From: Luzula sylvatica
Lineage: Eukaryota; Streptophyta; Magnoliopsida; Poales; Juncaceae
DNA length: 64,000 bases
Assembly (NCBI GenBank): GCA_946800325.1
Contig: OX326960.1
Span: 56,814,855-56,878,854, forward strand
Direction of reading: 5' to 3'
Part shown: in pieces, positions 32,501 to 44,159 of the stretch
Layout: every line of letters begins with the position of its first letter
Position numbering within the stretch: the first letter of the stretch is position 1
Translations under genes and position numbers: made by a program
The notes under the pieces: generated by a model
The model's input: only the letters and a program-made list of their open reading frames with translations
Database searches by the model: none
What the model was told of the DNA's origin: nothing

Positions 32501-35329
32501 AGGTTTTGGAGCGAGGAGACCGTTCAAGTTCGAGACGTTTTGGAGAGATCATGAGGAAGCTATCTCTATGGTAGCTCTATTTTGGCAGTCTTCCTACCAG
32601 GGGAGATGTATAGCAAAAAGCTACCTCTCCAAGGTTTGCAATCTCTCGGCGAAAATGAGGAGTTGGGCCGAGAAAGTGTTTCATTCTCAGAATGAAATTC
32701 TCGCATCTTGCAAACATTTCACAATGGTCATGGATCGTCTAGAGGAGTTGAGACATCTATCAGTTCTAGAAATTCAATTGAGACGGGATCTTAAGATAAA
32801 AATTCACCATCTAGTGCAACTAAAGGAGAAGAAATGGTACCAACGAGCTAGTTGTAAATGGTTGAGGTTGGGCGATAATAATACTTCTTACTTCCATGCG
32901 GTGGCCTCTTCGAAGCGTATGTACAACCATGTTGCTCAAATAATTTGCAATGGAGAGGTCATTAACGATTCGGCCCAGATTTTGAGCGAGTTTTTTGCCT
33001 TCTATAAACAACAATTAGGTACCCCTTCCAGCCCCGCAACATCTCAGATTGATTTTCAATTATTATATCCAATCAATGTGGTCGGATTGGAGGAGTTAGT
33101 TATCCCTTTTCAAGGGGAGGAGATTAAAAAGGTGATTTCAAATTTGAAAAAAGGGAAAGCGTCCGGTTCGGACGGTCTTCCAACCGAGTTTTTACAAAAA
33201 TATTGGGAGATCATTAAATTAGATTTTCATCGTTTGGTCGAGGAGTTCCATACGGATAACTTGGCCTTATATCTATTCAATAAGGCAACTATTTCTTTCA
33301 TCCCGAAAAAAGAAGCGGCAGAGAAAATCGAGGATTTTCGCCCGATAAGCATTATCAATGCGCCAATTAAATTGATTACTAAATTACTCGCTAATAGACT
33401 CCAACCATTTATGGCTTCACTGATAAGCAAATTTCAAACCGCTTTTATTCGAGAGCGCTCGATAATGGACATTTTTTTGGCAACAAGAGAGATACTCAAC
33501 TATTATCACAAAAAGAATATCCCGAGCGTGATGATAAAAGTTGACTTCTCCAAAGCTTTTGATAGCGTGTCATGGCCATTCCTTATCAAACTCATGGAAG
33601 CAAGGGGTTTTCCACCAAAATGGATTATTTGGATACGTCAACTATTATGCTCTTCTAGTTCATCCGTGAAGATAAACGGGAATGTGGGAGAAGCGTTTTT
33701 TCACCAAAAAGGCTTACGTCAAGGTGATCCCCTTTCCCCTCTCCTTTTCAATTTAGTGCCCGATGTGTTTCAATCGGTGTTGCGAAATATTTCGTTCATA
33801 ATGCATGGGTCGGCTATCTTAGCTCCCAAAATTTTACAATACGCCGATGATACGATCATATTCGTCCAAGCCCACCCCGAAAACTTAAAAATTGTCTCTC
33901 ATGCACTCAATTACTTCTCCGACATTACGAGATTGGGATTTAACAAAGGAAAGAGTGCGTTTGTCCCAATAGCGATTCCGAATGAGTATCATCAATTAAT
34001 CTCGGTTATTCTTCAATGCTCCAAAAAGTCGCTTCCGATAAAATACTTGGGACTTCCCCTCTCAATTAAAAAACCGAAAAAAATTAATTTCTTGTCTCTA
34101 ATCGCTAAATTGAATTCACGTCTAGCGTCATGGAAGGGTAAACTTTTATCGAGTGGAGGGAGACTAACGCTAGTTCAAGCGGTGTTAGAGGCAACACCAA
34201 CGTATTTTATGCAAGCATTTGCCTTACCTTCATGGCTAATCTCGGAGATGAATAAAATAATGAGATCGTTTCTTTGGAGAGGAGACAAATTGTGCAAAGG
34301 AGGTCATTGTTTAATGGTGTGGGATAAAGTGTGCTTGCCGAAGGTACACGGAGGATTAGGGGTGCATCACATAAAAACTCAAAACGAGGCCTTGCTTCTA
34401 AAGGTTCTCATGAAGACAATCCTACAACCCAATTCAATCTGGGCGGCCACTGTATTAGATGTTTATGGTACGACCCCGCTAAAGCTAAATTCCGCAACGA
34501 ACCGTTTTGAATCTTTTTTCATAAAAGATCTACGAACCCTATCCAACTTTACACAACTATCAATTCGTCAAAACCCGGACGGGTCTGGACCCAGGTGGTG
34601 CTGGACAGGGGATGGGAGATTCACGACGAAATCCGCGTACCAATTTTTTAGGAACCCGGGGGTTATTATACCGTGGAATTTGCATATTTGGAAGATCAAA
34701 GACCTGAGTAAGGCTCGGTTCTTCATGTGGTTAGCCCTACACGATAGATTACTCACGGTGGTAAATTTAGAGAAACGCGGATGGCCAAACAACGAAGGAT
34801 GTGCACTTTGTGCCCAACATCGAGAGGATATATCCCATCTCCTTCTTTTATGTCCCAATTCGGAAAGTGTTTGGGTACAGGTTTTTGAACATTACTTCAA
34901 TCGCCAATTCATAAGGGGCTCAGACCTATTAGATGTTTGGAGGAAAAACAGGGTGAGAGGCGATAAAATTCATAACGCGAAATGGGGTACGATTTGTTTG
35001 GCAATAGCATGGAATGTTTGGAAGGAGCGAAATAGGAGAATTTTCGTTTTCAAAGCGGTTTCGACTTCTCTGTTGAGTGCCATAATTCAAGACGAGGTTA
35101 ACAAATGGAGAGCACATTGTTGACGATTCCACCAGGGACTGAGCCAGATTTGGCGAAAGACTAAAACAGCCTTTCTTTCTTTTTAATTTCTTTCCATGAT
35201 CTTTGAGGTTTATTCTGATTTTTAGTGCGCGCTTTCGTGTTTGTACCCAATTAGATTGTTGTAAGAACTATGTTTACTTATTTATTGCAAACTTGGGAGA
35301 GGCGATCGCCTCCTCTTTCAAAAAAAAAA
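32500..35329 (+). mobile_element. L1-type LINE, 5'-truncated, nearly 2.8 kb
   Basis: The element starts within ORF2 at about 32500 and ends in poly(A) at about 35320-35329, after a GCGATCGCC-containing 3' end like that of the LINE at 9669. No endonuclease domain is present, so it cannot move by itself. A TSD was not found; its left edge abuts a palindromic rearrangement. Confidence 0.92.
32502..35123 (+). CDS. LINE ORF2 fragment: reverse transcriptase plus zf-RVT region
   Basis: About 873 codons are open without a stop. The frame can be read from 32502; the first internal ATG is at 32568. Counting from that ATG, the reverse transcriptase has KGKASGSDGLPTEF, IPKKE, DFRPISI and VDFSKAFDSVSW (Asp near 326). 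It also has GLRQGDPLSPLLF and the catalytic LQYADDT (Tyr near 425). The C-terminal part has the zf-RVT domain from about 707 (KARFFMWLALHDRLLT, GCALCAQHREDISHLLLLC, AIAWNVWKERNRRIF). It would copy element RNA at nicked DNA (target-primed reverse transcription). Both catalytic YADD aspartates are kept, but the upstream endonuclease half is missing. The long undamaged frame implies a young insertion. Confidence 0.9.
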   Translation, partial: GFGARRPFKFETFWRDHEEAISMVALFWQSSYQGRCIAKSYLSKVCNLSAKMRSWAEKVFHSQNEILASCKHFTMVMDRLEELRHLSVLEIQLRRDLKIKIHHLVQLKEKKWYQRASCKWLRLGDNNTSYFHAVASSKRMYNHVAQIICNGEVINDSAQILSEFFAFYKQQLGTPSSPATSQIDFQLLYPINVVGLEELVIPFQGEEIKKVISNLKKGKASGSDGLPTEFLQKYWEIIKLDFHRLVEEFHTDNLALYLFNKATISFIPKKEAAEKIEDFRPISIINAPIKLITKLLANRLQPFMASLISKFQTAFIRERSIMDIFLATREILNYYHKKNIPSVMIKVDFSKAFDSVSWPFLIKLMEARGFPPKWIIWIRQLLCSSSSSVKINGNVGEAFFHQKGLRQGDPLSPLLFNLVPDVFQSVLRNISFIMHGSAILAPKILQYADDTIIFVQAHPENLKIVSHALNYFSDITRLGFNKGKSAFVPIAIPNEYHQLISVILQCSKKSLPIKYLGLPLSIKKPKKINFLSLIAKLNSRLASWKGKLLSSGGRLTLVQAVLEATPTYFMQAFALPSWLISEMNKIMRSFLWRGDKLCKGGHCLMVWDKVCLPKVHGGLGVHHIKTQNEALLLKVLMKTILQPNSIWAATVLDVYGTTPLKLNSATNRFESFFIKDLRTLSNFTQLSIRQNPDGSGPRWCWTGDGRFTTKSAYQFFRNPGVIIPWNLHIWKIKDLSKARFFMWLALHDRLLTVVNLEKRGWPNNEGCALCAQHREDISHLLLLCPNSESVWVQVFEHYFNRQFIRGSDLLDVWRKNRVRGDKIHNAKWGTICLAIAWNVWKERNRRIFVFKAVSTSLLSAIIQDEVNKWRAHC

Positions 35330-35551
35330 TATATCCGGTATATATAACAAAAACAATGTAAGAATTATTTATTGTGAACAAGAAGAAAAAGAAGAAGAAG
35401 AATCTCATTATGGTAATCGTCTGATACACCTGAAAAGATTGTATCGGCCTTCTATACGGTACTTAATAAAAAAATATTATGATGGCAATGAATTAATGAG
35501 ATTATTTAAAATAATGACACGTAAATTGTTGGTTCAAATTTCCTGATAGTT

Positions 35552-36936
35552 TGATTATTTCAAAACACTGTCATTACTAATGTATACATCCAGAAAAGTG
35601 CAGGATAACATAGGTACAATACGAAGATGAAGGAGGATTTGTGAAGGAAGACTTCATTGGACTACATCAAGAATCAAGACATGAAGTCTCAACATAAACA
35701 AGAAAAGAAGAACACAAGGAAGGCCATTGGAATATATCAAGACTCAAGATGTTGAAGCCTTCCGTGAGTGGGATACGCCACAAATAAACCATAGGTACAA
35801 ACCTAGTAGAACTCAAGTAAAATCATGTTCAAAATAACAAAGAGTTCAGTCAAGCAGGAAGTGCGTTCTGAACGAACTCAAAGTCCGTTCTGAACGGACT
35901 TGCTAAATATCAAAACTTTAAAGCTTGATTAGAACCAAACGTGTCACAGGGATGTGTGCGTTCGAACGAACAATCATGTCCGTTCGCACGGACAATTAGA
36001 ATCCGTTCACCACCTTCTGAGTGCGTTGAACGGACAATCCTTCCTGTGAACGGAAAAGGTCACAGGGATGTATGCGTTCGAACGAACACACCTATGCGTT
36101 CGAACGGACAACCTGGAATCCGTTCACCCACTTTTCAGTGCGTTGAACGGACTCTTGTTCCTGTGAACGCAAAATGCTATGTATAATTGAGTCAGTTACG
36201 AACGGACATTGCCCGTTCGAACGGACCCAAGATGTACTTGCACGTTATTTTGAAACGGCTAGTGCAAACTTCAAGTGCGTTCTGAACGGACTGTATGCGT
36301 TCGAACGCACTACAAGTTTTTCTGAAGGATTTCTATAGAGAGTATAAATAGAATCCTTCATGGGTCTCTCTCTCTCACTTCCTCAATTTCAAACTTTCAA
36401 ACCTAAAAAGAGAGAAACCCTAAGCTATGATTTTCTATATCCATTGATAGCTTGAGAAACCTCTTTAGATCGTTGATCTACTTTCGATATTCTCCACTAA
36501 TCCTATCCCACTCACGTGACCGATCACGTTGTAGCTCGATTAGTGAAAAAGTGTAATAGGCTAGTGCAACAAATTGTAAAGAGCCTAAGCTATAGATCGA
36601 TAGAAGCGTGTAAATCGATCTAGGCAAATCATTGTAATCGAGTTGAGTTGGAAGTCAATCGAAAGCCAAAAAGAGGCACAAGGCATTCCCGGAGACGTAG
36701 GTACTCGCAAATAATTGAGTCGGTCAATTAAGCGAGTAAAGGGTGAGTTAAAGCTACAAAGCAACCACCTACCGAACTTCGTAAACAAACATCTTGTGTC
36801 AAAGTGTTTGTACGGTATCATCTTTATCATCTAAATTATTATTTATTCCGCACCGTAAATTAGGTTTAAATCTAAACTAAGTGTAAGTTAGATTGCCAAA
36901 TTTACCGCCCCTCTAGGTTAGAATTAACCAACATAA
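35552..36936 (+). mobile_element. probable solo LTR of a long-LTR retrotransposon
   Basis: It begins near TGATAGTTTGATTATTTC and ends near TTAGAATTAACCAACA. It has promoter-like sequence (GTATAAATAGAATCC near 36339, then a CT-rich leader) and a typical U5-like end without coding sequence. There is no primer-binding site or gag/pol on either side. Exact ends and TSD could not be fixed, so this is a composition and architecture call. Confidence 0.55.
35860..36325. repeat. array of CGTTCGAACG-type palindromes
   Basis: More than a dozen occurrences of GCGTTCGAACG, CCGTTCGAACGG, GCGTTGAACGGAC and GCGTTCTGAACGGAC at irregular 15-40 bp spacing. Two longer tandem copies of a roughly 110-bp unit occur (GTCACAGGGATGT, GAATCCGTTCACC). 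The array sits upstream of the TATA-like motif of the presumed LTR. Confidence 0.85.
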
Positions 36937-37120
36937 ATAACAACAAACGAATATAAGTTATAAAATATCATCTTTAATCAATGCACAAGATGAAGCTAAA
37001 CGAGTGCATAATAAAAGTATGGATAAATTATATCACATAATCTCACTATATGAGTATTAAGTCTATGATTTAAACTTTTGCAACTCAAGTTCGCAATCGA
37101 CCAAATTATAATCATAAAAA

Positions 37121-37181
37121 TGCAGGGACGTCGAGAAATGTACAGAAAGTAAAATTGATAAAGAAGCAAAATACACCCCAA

Positions 37182-37245
<64 letters not shown>

Positions 37246-39390
37246 ACCTTGTTTTGCTTAATACTCAATTCGATCAAATCATAACCTACATTTGATCAAC
37301 AGATCCTCCACAGACAACAAGGAAACAAAACGAAATAGCCGGAAGAACAAAAACTCGCCTTCTCCATAACAAAAGCTACAAAAATATATATATGATCCAA
37401 TTAAAGCCAACACGCACACAACAAGACGGTACTCAAGTAATCGTTTGAGATACAAAACTTGCTTCGAGCAATCATAACCTCTTCTTATACTCAAAACTTT
37501 TGTACTTGATATCTTCAAAAATCGCTTGAGCCTCGCAATACTATCAAGCTTAGGTTCTTCCAGGGCAGGATTCAACAGACTGAGAAGAATGGGAGGGACC
37601 TGTTGTGCCGTAACCAGGATGGTACAATGGTTCGCTGTACCTCACACCCTACGAAAAACACCAAAAACCAAAAAAATTAAAAACATACATTCAAATCAAA
37701 ACATTAAATTTAAAATACAAACATACCGGTTGGGAGGACATAGAAGCATTGCTATGATACGGCGAGCTGTACGAAAGAGCACAAAACTGCATGTTATCCT
37801 CTCCAAGCATCTTCAACCGATTCAAAACCGGGATAATCATAGTAGTGAGATCGGGTCTATCTTTACGCCTCAACTCGCAACATTTCAAAGCGATCTCTGC
37901 CAACTGTTGTGCCGGCTCCACCGGCCAGTCCGTCACTAACGGATCCAAAATCTCCTGGAACGTGCCCTTCTCAATGGACCGGCCCACATAGTGAGTCAAC
38001 CCCATTGGTGGCTTCGCTGTAATTATTTGAAGAAGCATAACTCCAAGAGAGTATACGTCCGACTTCACTCCTAGACAACCCAAAACAACAACATAAATGT
38101 AAGAAAATAAATAGCCTAGAAATATTCGATTGATTAGTTAAGAGAGGGCATGATATTTACCGAGCATGCCAGTCTGCTGATACTCGGGGTCGATGTAACA
38201 AAAGGTGCCGGCAGCGGAGGTCATGTGATACTGAGTAACGGTATCGGCAACATTAGGCGGAACGAGACGAGCAAGCCCCACATCGGAGATCTTACTGACG
38301 TAATGACGGTCGAGAAGAATATTCGCTGGCTTGAGATCCCGGTGTACAAGCGGCTCAGGCTTCGTCTGATGGAGAAAGTTAAGTGATGTCGCGATCTCCG
38401 ATGCGATGCGGAATCTATGTTGCCATGGAAGGACAGGTGTCCCTCCTCGACGGAATAGACGGTCGTCTAGACTCCCATTTTCGAGGTACTCGTAGACTAG
38501 ACACCCGTATTCTGGGCATGCACCGAGGAGGAGAACCATATGTGGGTGGCGAATGCAACTGAGAATCTCTACCTCTTGTTGGAACTGAGCTCTGCCTTGA
38601 GCAGCTTCGGGGCGGAGGATTTTGATAGCAACACTAGTATGATCCAAGAAGCCCTTGAAAACAGGTCCGTAACCTCCTTCGCCAATCTTGTTACTATCGT
38701 CGAAGTTGTTTGTGGCCACTTCGATCTCTTCAATGGTGTACCTGCGGTACCGAAGGTCGTGGCCTTTAGACTCCATCATCTTCTTCCTCTCCTCGGCCTC
38801 GAACTGAGCCATCTTCTCCGCACTCAACCTCTTCTGAGATTCCATCTCAGCCATCCTGTGTGCGACCCCCGCAGCCTCCAAGGCTCTCTGTGCTCTCGCC
38901 TTTTCTCTCTCTGCTTGTTGAATGGCATTTTCCTCGCTTATACGGGCCATCTCTAGCCTCTTACTCTCCTCTTGATGCCAGCTCTGTGCCTCTTTTGCCT
39001 GATATGACATGTTTTACATTCATTTTTTATGTGGTTTCGGTATGTTTGATATACGGATTAGAGAGTGTTTGGTACCTTTTGTCTCGACAGGGAGGCTTCC
39101 TTGCATGCATTGTTGTACATCTCCACTGTTTGTTTCAGTTCCAACTTTAGCCTCCTCATCTCTGTTTCATGATCATCCTATAAAAGTACATATCAATATT
39201 TTATTTCATATATATAATCAATATTAAAAAAAAGGGACTTTATATTTGCAAAAACAAATAAAACGAAAAAACTTACCATGCCCCCGCCGCCCTGGGAGCA
39301 CCAAGAGTTATTACTGCTCTCAGAGAAGTTCGAGTCGTTGTTCCCAAAAGCGTGAGTTGGGGTTGGGGTGCGCATTGACTCGAAGCTATA
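37121..39390 (-). repeat. right arm of inverted duplication
   Basis: Reverse-complement counterpart of 29196-31411, including introns and 3' flank. It differs mainly by a (TA)n expansion at 37184-37242. This arm belongs to the complete kinase gene and is presumably the source copy. Confidence 0.92.
37184..37242. repeat. (TA)n microsatellite
   Basis: About 59 bp of TA. The matching position in the other arm (about 31331) has only a short AATATATATC. Confidence 0.95.
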
Positions 39391-40694
39391 ACCGCTATAA
39401 CCACCAATCGTAGTGTCAGAGCTGTTTGAGAGTCTTTGAGGCTGAAATGGGTACCCACGATCAACGCTCGGCCTGCTTGAGCTGACAAAAGATACGTCTG
39501 TCGGGTCCTGATACGAAGAGAATTCATACGACTTTCTTGCCGACAGTTGCGAGTCGTTCCTCATGAATGGCGACCTGATAAAAATGAATATTAGTTTATC
39601 TGATACGTTCATTTGGCAAGTAATTACTGGAAAAAGGAACTTACTTGATTGAATTTTCCTGCATCATCGATGGAATATCCGGGGCCATCTCGGCGGGTAC
39701 TGAAAAAAAAAACAAAGGTACATTTTTAGAATAAATAAATTATTTGAAGGAAAAAATAAATACGAACTTCTTGACGAGGCAATCCATCTTGGTGGGCCTG
39801 CAATGGTTGGTTCGGGAGGTTTGGGCACGTTAGGACTGATCATGCTTGCACGTAACGGAGACACGGCAGGGGCTGCACGGACAGCCTCTCTCATGGACGA
39901 AACCTTGTCTTTGGTCACAGAAATCATGTACACCGTGCAGAAATCGGGGGCGGTTTTCATAACGTGGCTAGGCACGTCTGACATCCTTAGTCTTCTGGTA
40001 GAAAAGATTTAAATCAATTATACGGTTTGCTAAATGAAATTTGGAGTGGTGGGACGTTAAGTTTGTTATGAGATGAAAATGATTCTGTTACCTCATAAGT
40101 CCCGTCTTGGCAGGGGAGCCGAGGACGAGTTTTTCGATTCCGGCTTGGGAAGCAAACTCTGACAGCGCTTTCACGATATCTTTTTCATCTAGCACGACGT
40201 CTCTGCATTGTATCTGTTGAAAATAGTGAACTAGTTCGTCAGACCTTCGAATTGGTTATAAAAGGGTGAAATTTAGCAATTGAATGCTTTAATTTGGATC
40301 ACAATATGAAAAGATTACATCTTTACGAGTGCAGAAACAACGAAAAGGGAGAAAAATTTCTTTCATTGCAGTATCTGTTGCGGACTTAAAGCCAGATTCG
40401 TCCTCTTGGCCTCCTAATTTTACAACCAACAAGAGACAACAATTAGGCGAGCAAAAAAAATTCATAATGATCGTTTTTATATTTTCATGATTTTTTGGGT
40501 GCAAATGCAAGATTGCAAAAAAACGAATTACCAGATTGGCCCTTGGTATTGACATGGACGAGAACAACGGTTTGTCCTCGATTCAGAAGGTGTTCGATAG
40601 CCCATTTTAGTGCATTTTGAGAGCCTTTATCTTTATCAATTGCAACGGCAACCAATGGATACGAAGCTTCGTGTGCGTCCGTATACTTCACCAT
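37550..40694 (-). CDS. USP-domain receptor-like cytoplasmic kinase (RLCK-IX type, no U-box)
   Basis: Ten exons on the minus strand: 40694-40532, 40413-40319, 40213-40092, 39994-39768, 39699-39645, 39574-39277, 39177-39076, 38998-38161, 38070-37727 and 37648-37550. All have GT-AG borders and the frame is continuous, giving 780 aa. Residues 1 to about 165 are a universal stress protein (adenine nucleotide alpha-hydrolase-like) domain (YPLVAVAIDKDKGSQNALKW, FCTRKD, EKLVLGSPAKTG). A Ser-rich linker and a charged coiled coil (about 355-432) follow. The kinase has GEGGYGPVFKG, K480, E496, VHRDLKPAN (D575) and SDVGLARL, a DVG form that I recall as usual in this family. Arabidopsis relatives are of the At2g24370/At5g35380 type. 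Unlike the PUB kinases it ends soon after the kinase, without a U-box. Substrates are unknown. Confidence 0.92.
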
Positions 40695-40860
40695 TATTGA
40701 ATGCTATAAACTTTCAATCCCGTCTCGATTCTGAAAAAATATAAAAAAAAATAATCTTCTTTTTTTATTTGAATCTGAGAAGAGAGATTGAATGGTTTTG
40801 TTTTATTTTCTGTTTGGCCTGCGGAGTCGAGAAATTCCTATTCTTTACGTGATTCTTTGT

Positions 40861-40869
40861 ATTTATAAT
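40861..40869 (-). promoter_or_regulatory. TATA box of the USP-kinase gene
   Basis: AATTATAAATAC on the minus strand, about 170 bp upstream of the ATG. Confidence 0.5.
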
Positions 40870-41181
40870 TGGGATTTTTTTCTTTTTTTGTTCTAATTTT
40901 TGTTTTAAATTTGGTCAAAAGTCTCTCCTATATTTGGTTGTTGTTATGTACTGAATTATGACCAGTTGTTTTACTAATAACCTTATTCAAAGTAGGACTC
41001 GTATGTAAATAACTACTTTCTGGAAAAAAAAATTGAAAAACATTATCAAAATCTGAACAGATTCTAGAAGCATTTGAATCATATATAATATATTTTGTTA
41101 AATTATATACAATGAGTTAACTCGTTTATTATATACACATACTTTTAAAAATACAATATCTAATAAAATAAAATAAATCAT

Positions 41182-43974
41182 CTATACTAAAAAATTGTCT
41201 ATCATATGGAAAATAACATCAGCTCCATCAGAATTCCATAGTTTATTCCTCACCTAAGCGAACACAAAAATAAAAAAATATCTCTCATAAATTATATTAC
41301 CAAATATATTAGTTGAATGAAAATAAAATAATCCCAAAAAAAATTTAGTTTTTGAAATTACTTGAATATTATAATGAGCATTGTATCTAAGTCTACTTTT
41401 CGAAATCATCACATCAATACGCTCCCAGTGAACTTGTGTGAGGCCTCTTATCATTTCCTCTAGAATATTAATGTTAACAAATTATTTAAATAAACATCAA
41501 ATTTATATAATTACTCAAAAATAATTAATCGGTCACCTTCGAAATCTCCAGTTCGAGCGAGAACTGCACTCTCCAGTCTCTCACAATTCGGTGAATCTCC
41601 ATTATCAATATTTACAATATTCGGGTACTTGTCGCTATATGCACGCATAAGCTGCTACAAAAATATTTATATAATAAAAAATATAACAAAAAAAATTAAA
41701 GTATATAATTGATTTTGCATACTGTTGGCAATTCATTAAGCCGCCTGAATGATGAAGTTCTCCATCCTACTATATCTTTTTTTCATTAGTTAAGTAATTT
41801 AAAGTATATCTTTTTAATTAGCTAAGTTATCTAAGTATCCAAATAGATTAATAAATATATGAAGGATACGATCGTAATTTGCATTTGCATATGCGACGCG
41901 TCTTTTAAAAGCACGCAAGGCCGATCTACAAATTGCAAAAAAAAATATTAAAATTAAAGTGCATAGAAATAAAAAAAAAATTAAGGTGAATTAATGGGGA
42001 ATTCTGAAGGAAAAAACACTAGCATTTCTGAATATTCTAAAATCCCCTCTTTTTTTAGATACTCCCAAAAAAATCTCTATAAAGTACATATAATGTTTAC
42101 TTTCCCTACAGGAACTAAAGATAACAATAGATGGTGTTAATATTTTTTATTACTGAAAAAAACCTAAATAACTTTAGATTGGACTAATATGATAAATCAA
42201 AATGATAATGTATGTAATATTCACATATTTTTATATTTATTATTGCACTTTCTTCCTAAAAAATAACATCAAATAATAAAAAATATATAAAACATCTTGA
42301 AAATATCATAAAAATTATATAGACTTTCTAGGGGTTTTTGGAGTATCTTTTTTAAAATATTCAGAAAAGTTATGTAAGAAATGTTGGAACATTATTCCAA
42401 CATTGGACTTATATGTAAAATATTATGTGTTGTAATATTGTCATTTGAATGCTTACAATTTAGTGATCAATTTTAGTTAATAAATTAAGCATTAAATGTG
42501 TCAATTATGTTGTGGGCCTTTGATGTGTAGAATATTGTGGGTGGTGCTTCTATTTTCTATGATGGGCTGAATTAGAAAATCCACATTAGGGAGCCCAAAA
42601 GGTACGTCTTTGTGAAAAGATGTCTTGTGGCTATATAAGCAATTTGGTCCCAAATACATATGATGATGAAAATCCATTCTTAAATCTGTCCCATTAAGAT
42701 TAGAGAGAGAGATCCATTAGAGAAAAACAAAAGGACTCTAAATTGGACATCATAAAGTACTTGGAATTCCAAATTTTTGCGATTAAGGCTTTCATGGACG
42801 TAACGACGGTGATGGCGCGACATCAATTCGGACGGATTTCATACGCTTCCGCATACGGTTAAGGTACGGTTTTATTTTGAAATAATTCGGTTGAATTCAC
42901 ATAGTTAGTACGGTCCGTTTGTACGGGCAAAATTAATTTATTATTTTATTCACGGGCGGTGTCGGATCGTCGCCGCCCTAACAAGAAATTCCTTAAGTAA
43001 ACTGATTAAGAATTTAAAATACGTACATGAATTTGAGGTCCCGCTGGTCATGAACCATTCGTACTAAAAGAGGCACATTTCCTTCGTCATTATCGGTGAG
43101 AAACAAATGTTTCCCAGTTCGACCAACAATTAAATGGGCCGCTCCCACTGCAGTTTTCTCCAACAAAGAAAGCCCGAAGAGAAACGGGAGTTGTTTATGG
43201 CCTCTCGAGCCCAAATGCGGAGTAGCCGAAGTTACGAAATTCATCGGATCTAACCCCGCAATTCTACCTCTAGAATCTTGATCTGAACTCGAGGTATCTT
43301 CGTATAACTTCCCTATAGCGTATCGTGCAATCAATCCGCCGAGAGAGTGAGCCACGAATGAGATTTTTGTTAAGTTGTTTCGCGATGCAATTACAGATCT
43401 CACCTCCTCGGCTAGTCTCTCGCCCATTCGATCGACTCCGTCGAAAGTTAGTTTCGCGGTATTGCACCGGCTACCTGATTTGGATAATTTGTGTGAGAGA
43501 GATTGAGAAATTGATGAATTGAATTTGAAGATGGAGTACTCACGATGCACAATTATTTTATCTGGAAGTTTCTTCACGAATTGCTCTGCGGCAAACTGCC
43601 AATCATTCGGACTAGTAGAAATATATAGAAATTGAAGAGATCAATTAATTGCAAAGCATAAATGAAAGGTAAAGATGAAGAAATTACCTGCCGCTTAAAC
43701 CATTAACCATGATGACAAGGTGTTCGGGGAAATGCCCCTCCCTTACAGCATCGGCGCTCCAAATATCATCACCGGCGCCATTCTTCTCCATCTCGACCTG
43801 ATTCATCCACGGCACTGGATTGGCAAACCAGGCCGACCAGCTCCGTTGCAGAGTCCCGACCCAACGCATCAAATCTAGGTTATTCCTTCCGTTATTTACG
43901 CCAGTCGGCCACTGGAAACGCCGGGGGAAGGAGATATTGCCGGGACCGGTGCTCATGGTTGATGCTCGCGTCAT
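41182..43974 (-). CDS. ROG1-like putative serine lipase/esterase (DUF676 family)
   Basis: Eight exons on the minus strand: 43974-43688, 43611-43544, 43474-43027, 41925-41870, 41775-41723, 41654-41537, 41459-41362 and 41253-41182. The frame closes with TAG at 399 aa. It reads EHLVIMVNGLSGSPNDW and KLTFDGVDRMGERLAEEV. The nucleophile elbow SFVAHSLGGLIARYAIGKLY has Ser162. It continues NFVTSATPHLGSRG, YANANYDHIVGWRTSSFRRL, EEMIRGLTQVHWERIDV and SDGADVIFHMIDNFL at the end. The family is alpha/beta hydrolases acting on lipids; the substrate is unknown. Exon 5 needs the acceptor at AAAAAAAG|ATATAG to give the conserved HIVGWR. The large third intron (about 1.1 kb) holds a complete solo LTR. An alternative start at the second Met would shorten the N-terminus by six residues. 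Confidence 0.88.
42382..42983 (+). mobile_element. 602-bp solo LTR with 5-bp TSD, inside the lipase intron
   Basis: The element begins TGTTGGAACATTATTCCAAC and ends GCCGCCCTAACA, the TG...CA form of LTRs. It is flanked exactly by the 5-bp direct repeat AGAAA (42377-42381 and 42984-42988). A TATA-like CTATATAAGC lies near 42632, followed by an R/U5-like leader. There are no internal retroelement genes, so it is a solo LTR left by recombination. It is antisense to the host gene. Confidence 0.93.
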
Positions 43975-44080
43975 GAACGACGACAGAAGTGAGCTGATCT
44001 CTCACTCCGCCTTTCTCTCTGGATCTTTCGCTCTCTATTTTTGGTGATCAAAATTATACAGGGCCCATGGGCCATTAGCC

Positions 44081-44090
44081 TATTTATATA
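44081..44090 (-). promoter_or_regulatory. TATA box of the lipase gene
   Basis: TATATAAATA on the minus strand, 107 bp upstream of the ATG. A GA-rich leader lies between. Confidence 0.65.
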
Positions 44091-44159
44091 CATATACTTC
44101 AATTTCATAATTAACATTCCCCCTCCCATTAATTTTAGAATACAAGACACATGATTAGG

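Noticed and set aside
35941..36186. 81-aa Arg/Thr-rich frame
   Set aside because: Translation of the palindromic CGTTCGAACG array.
35860..36325. CRISPR-like repeat-spacer pattern
   Set aside because: Repeats are palindromic, irregularly spaced and variable, and this is plant nuclear DNA; it is part of a retroelement LTR-like region.
35540..36945. 5-bp TSD for the long presumed LTR
   Set aside because: No matching pentamer could be found at plausible TG/CA ends, so boundaries were left approximate.
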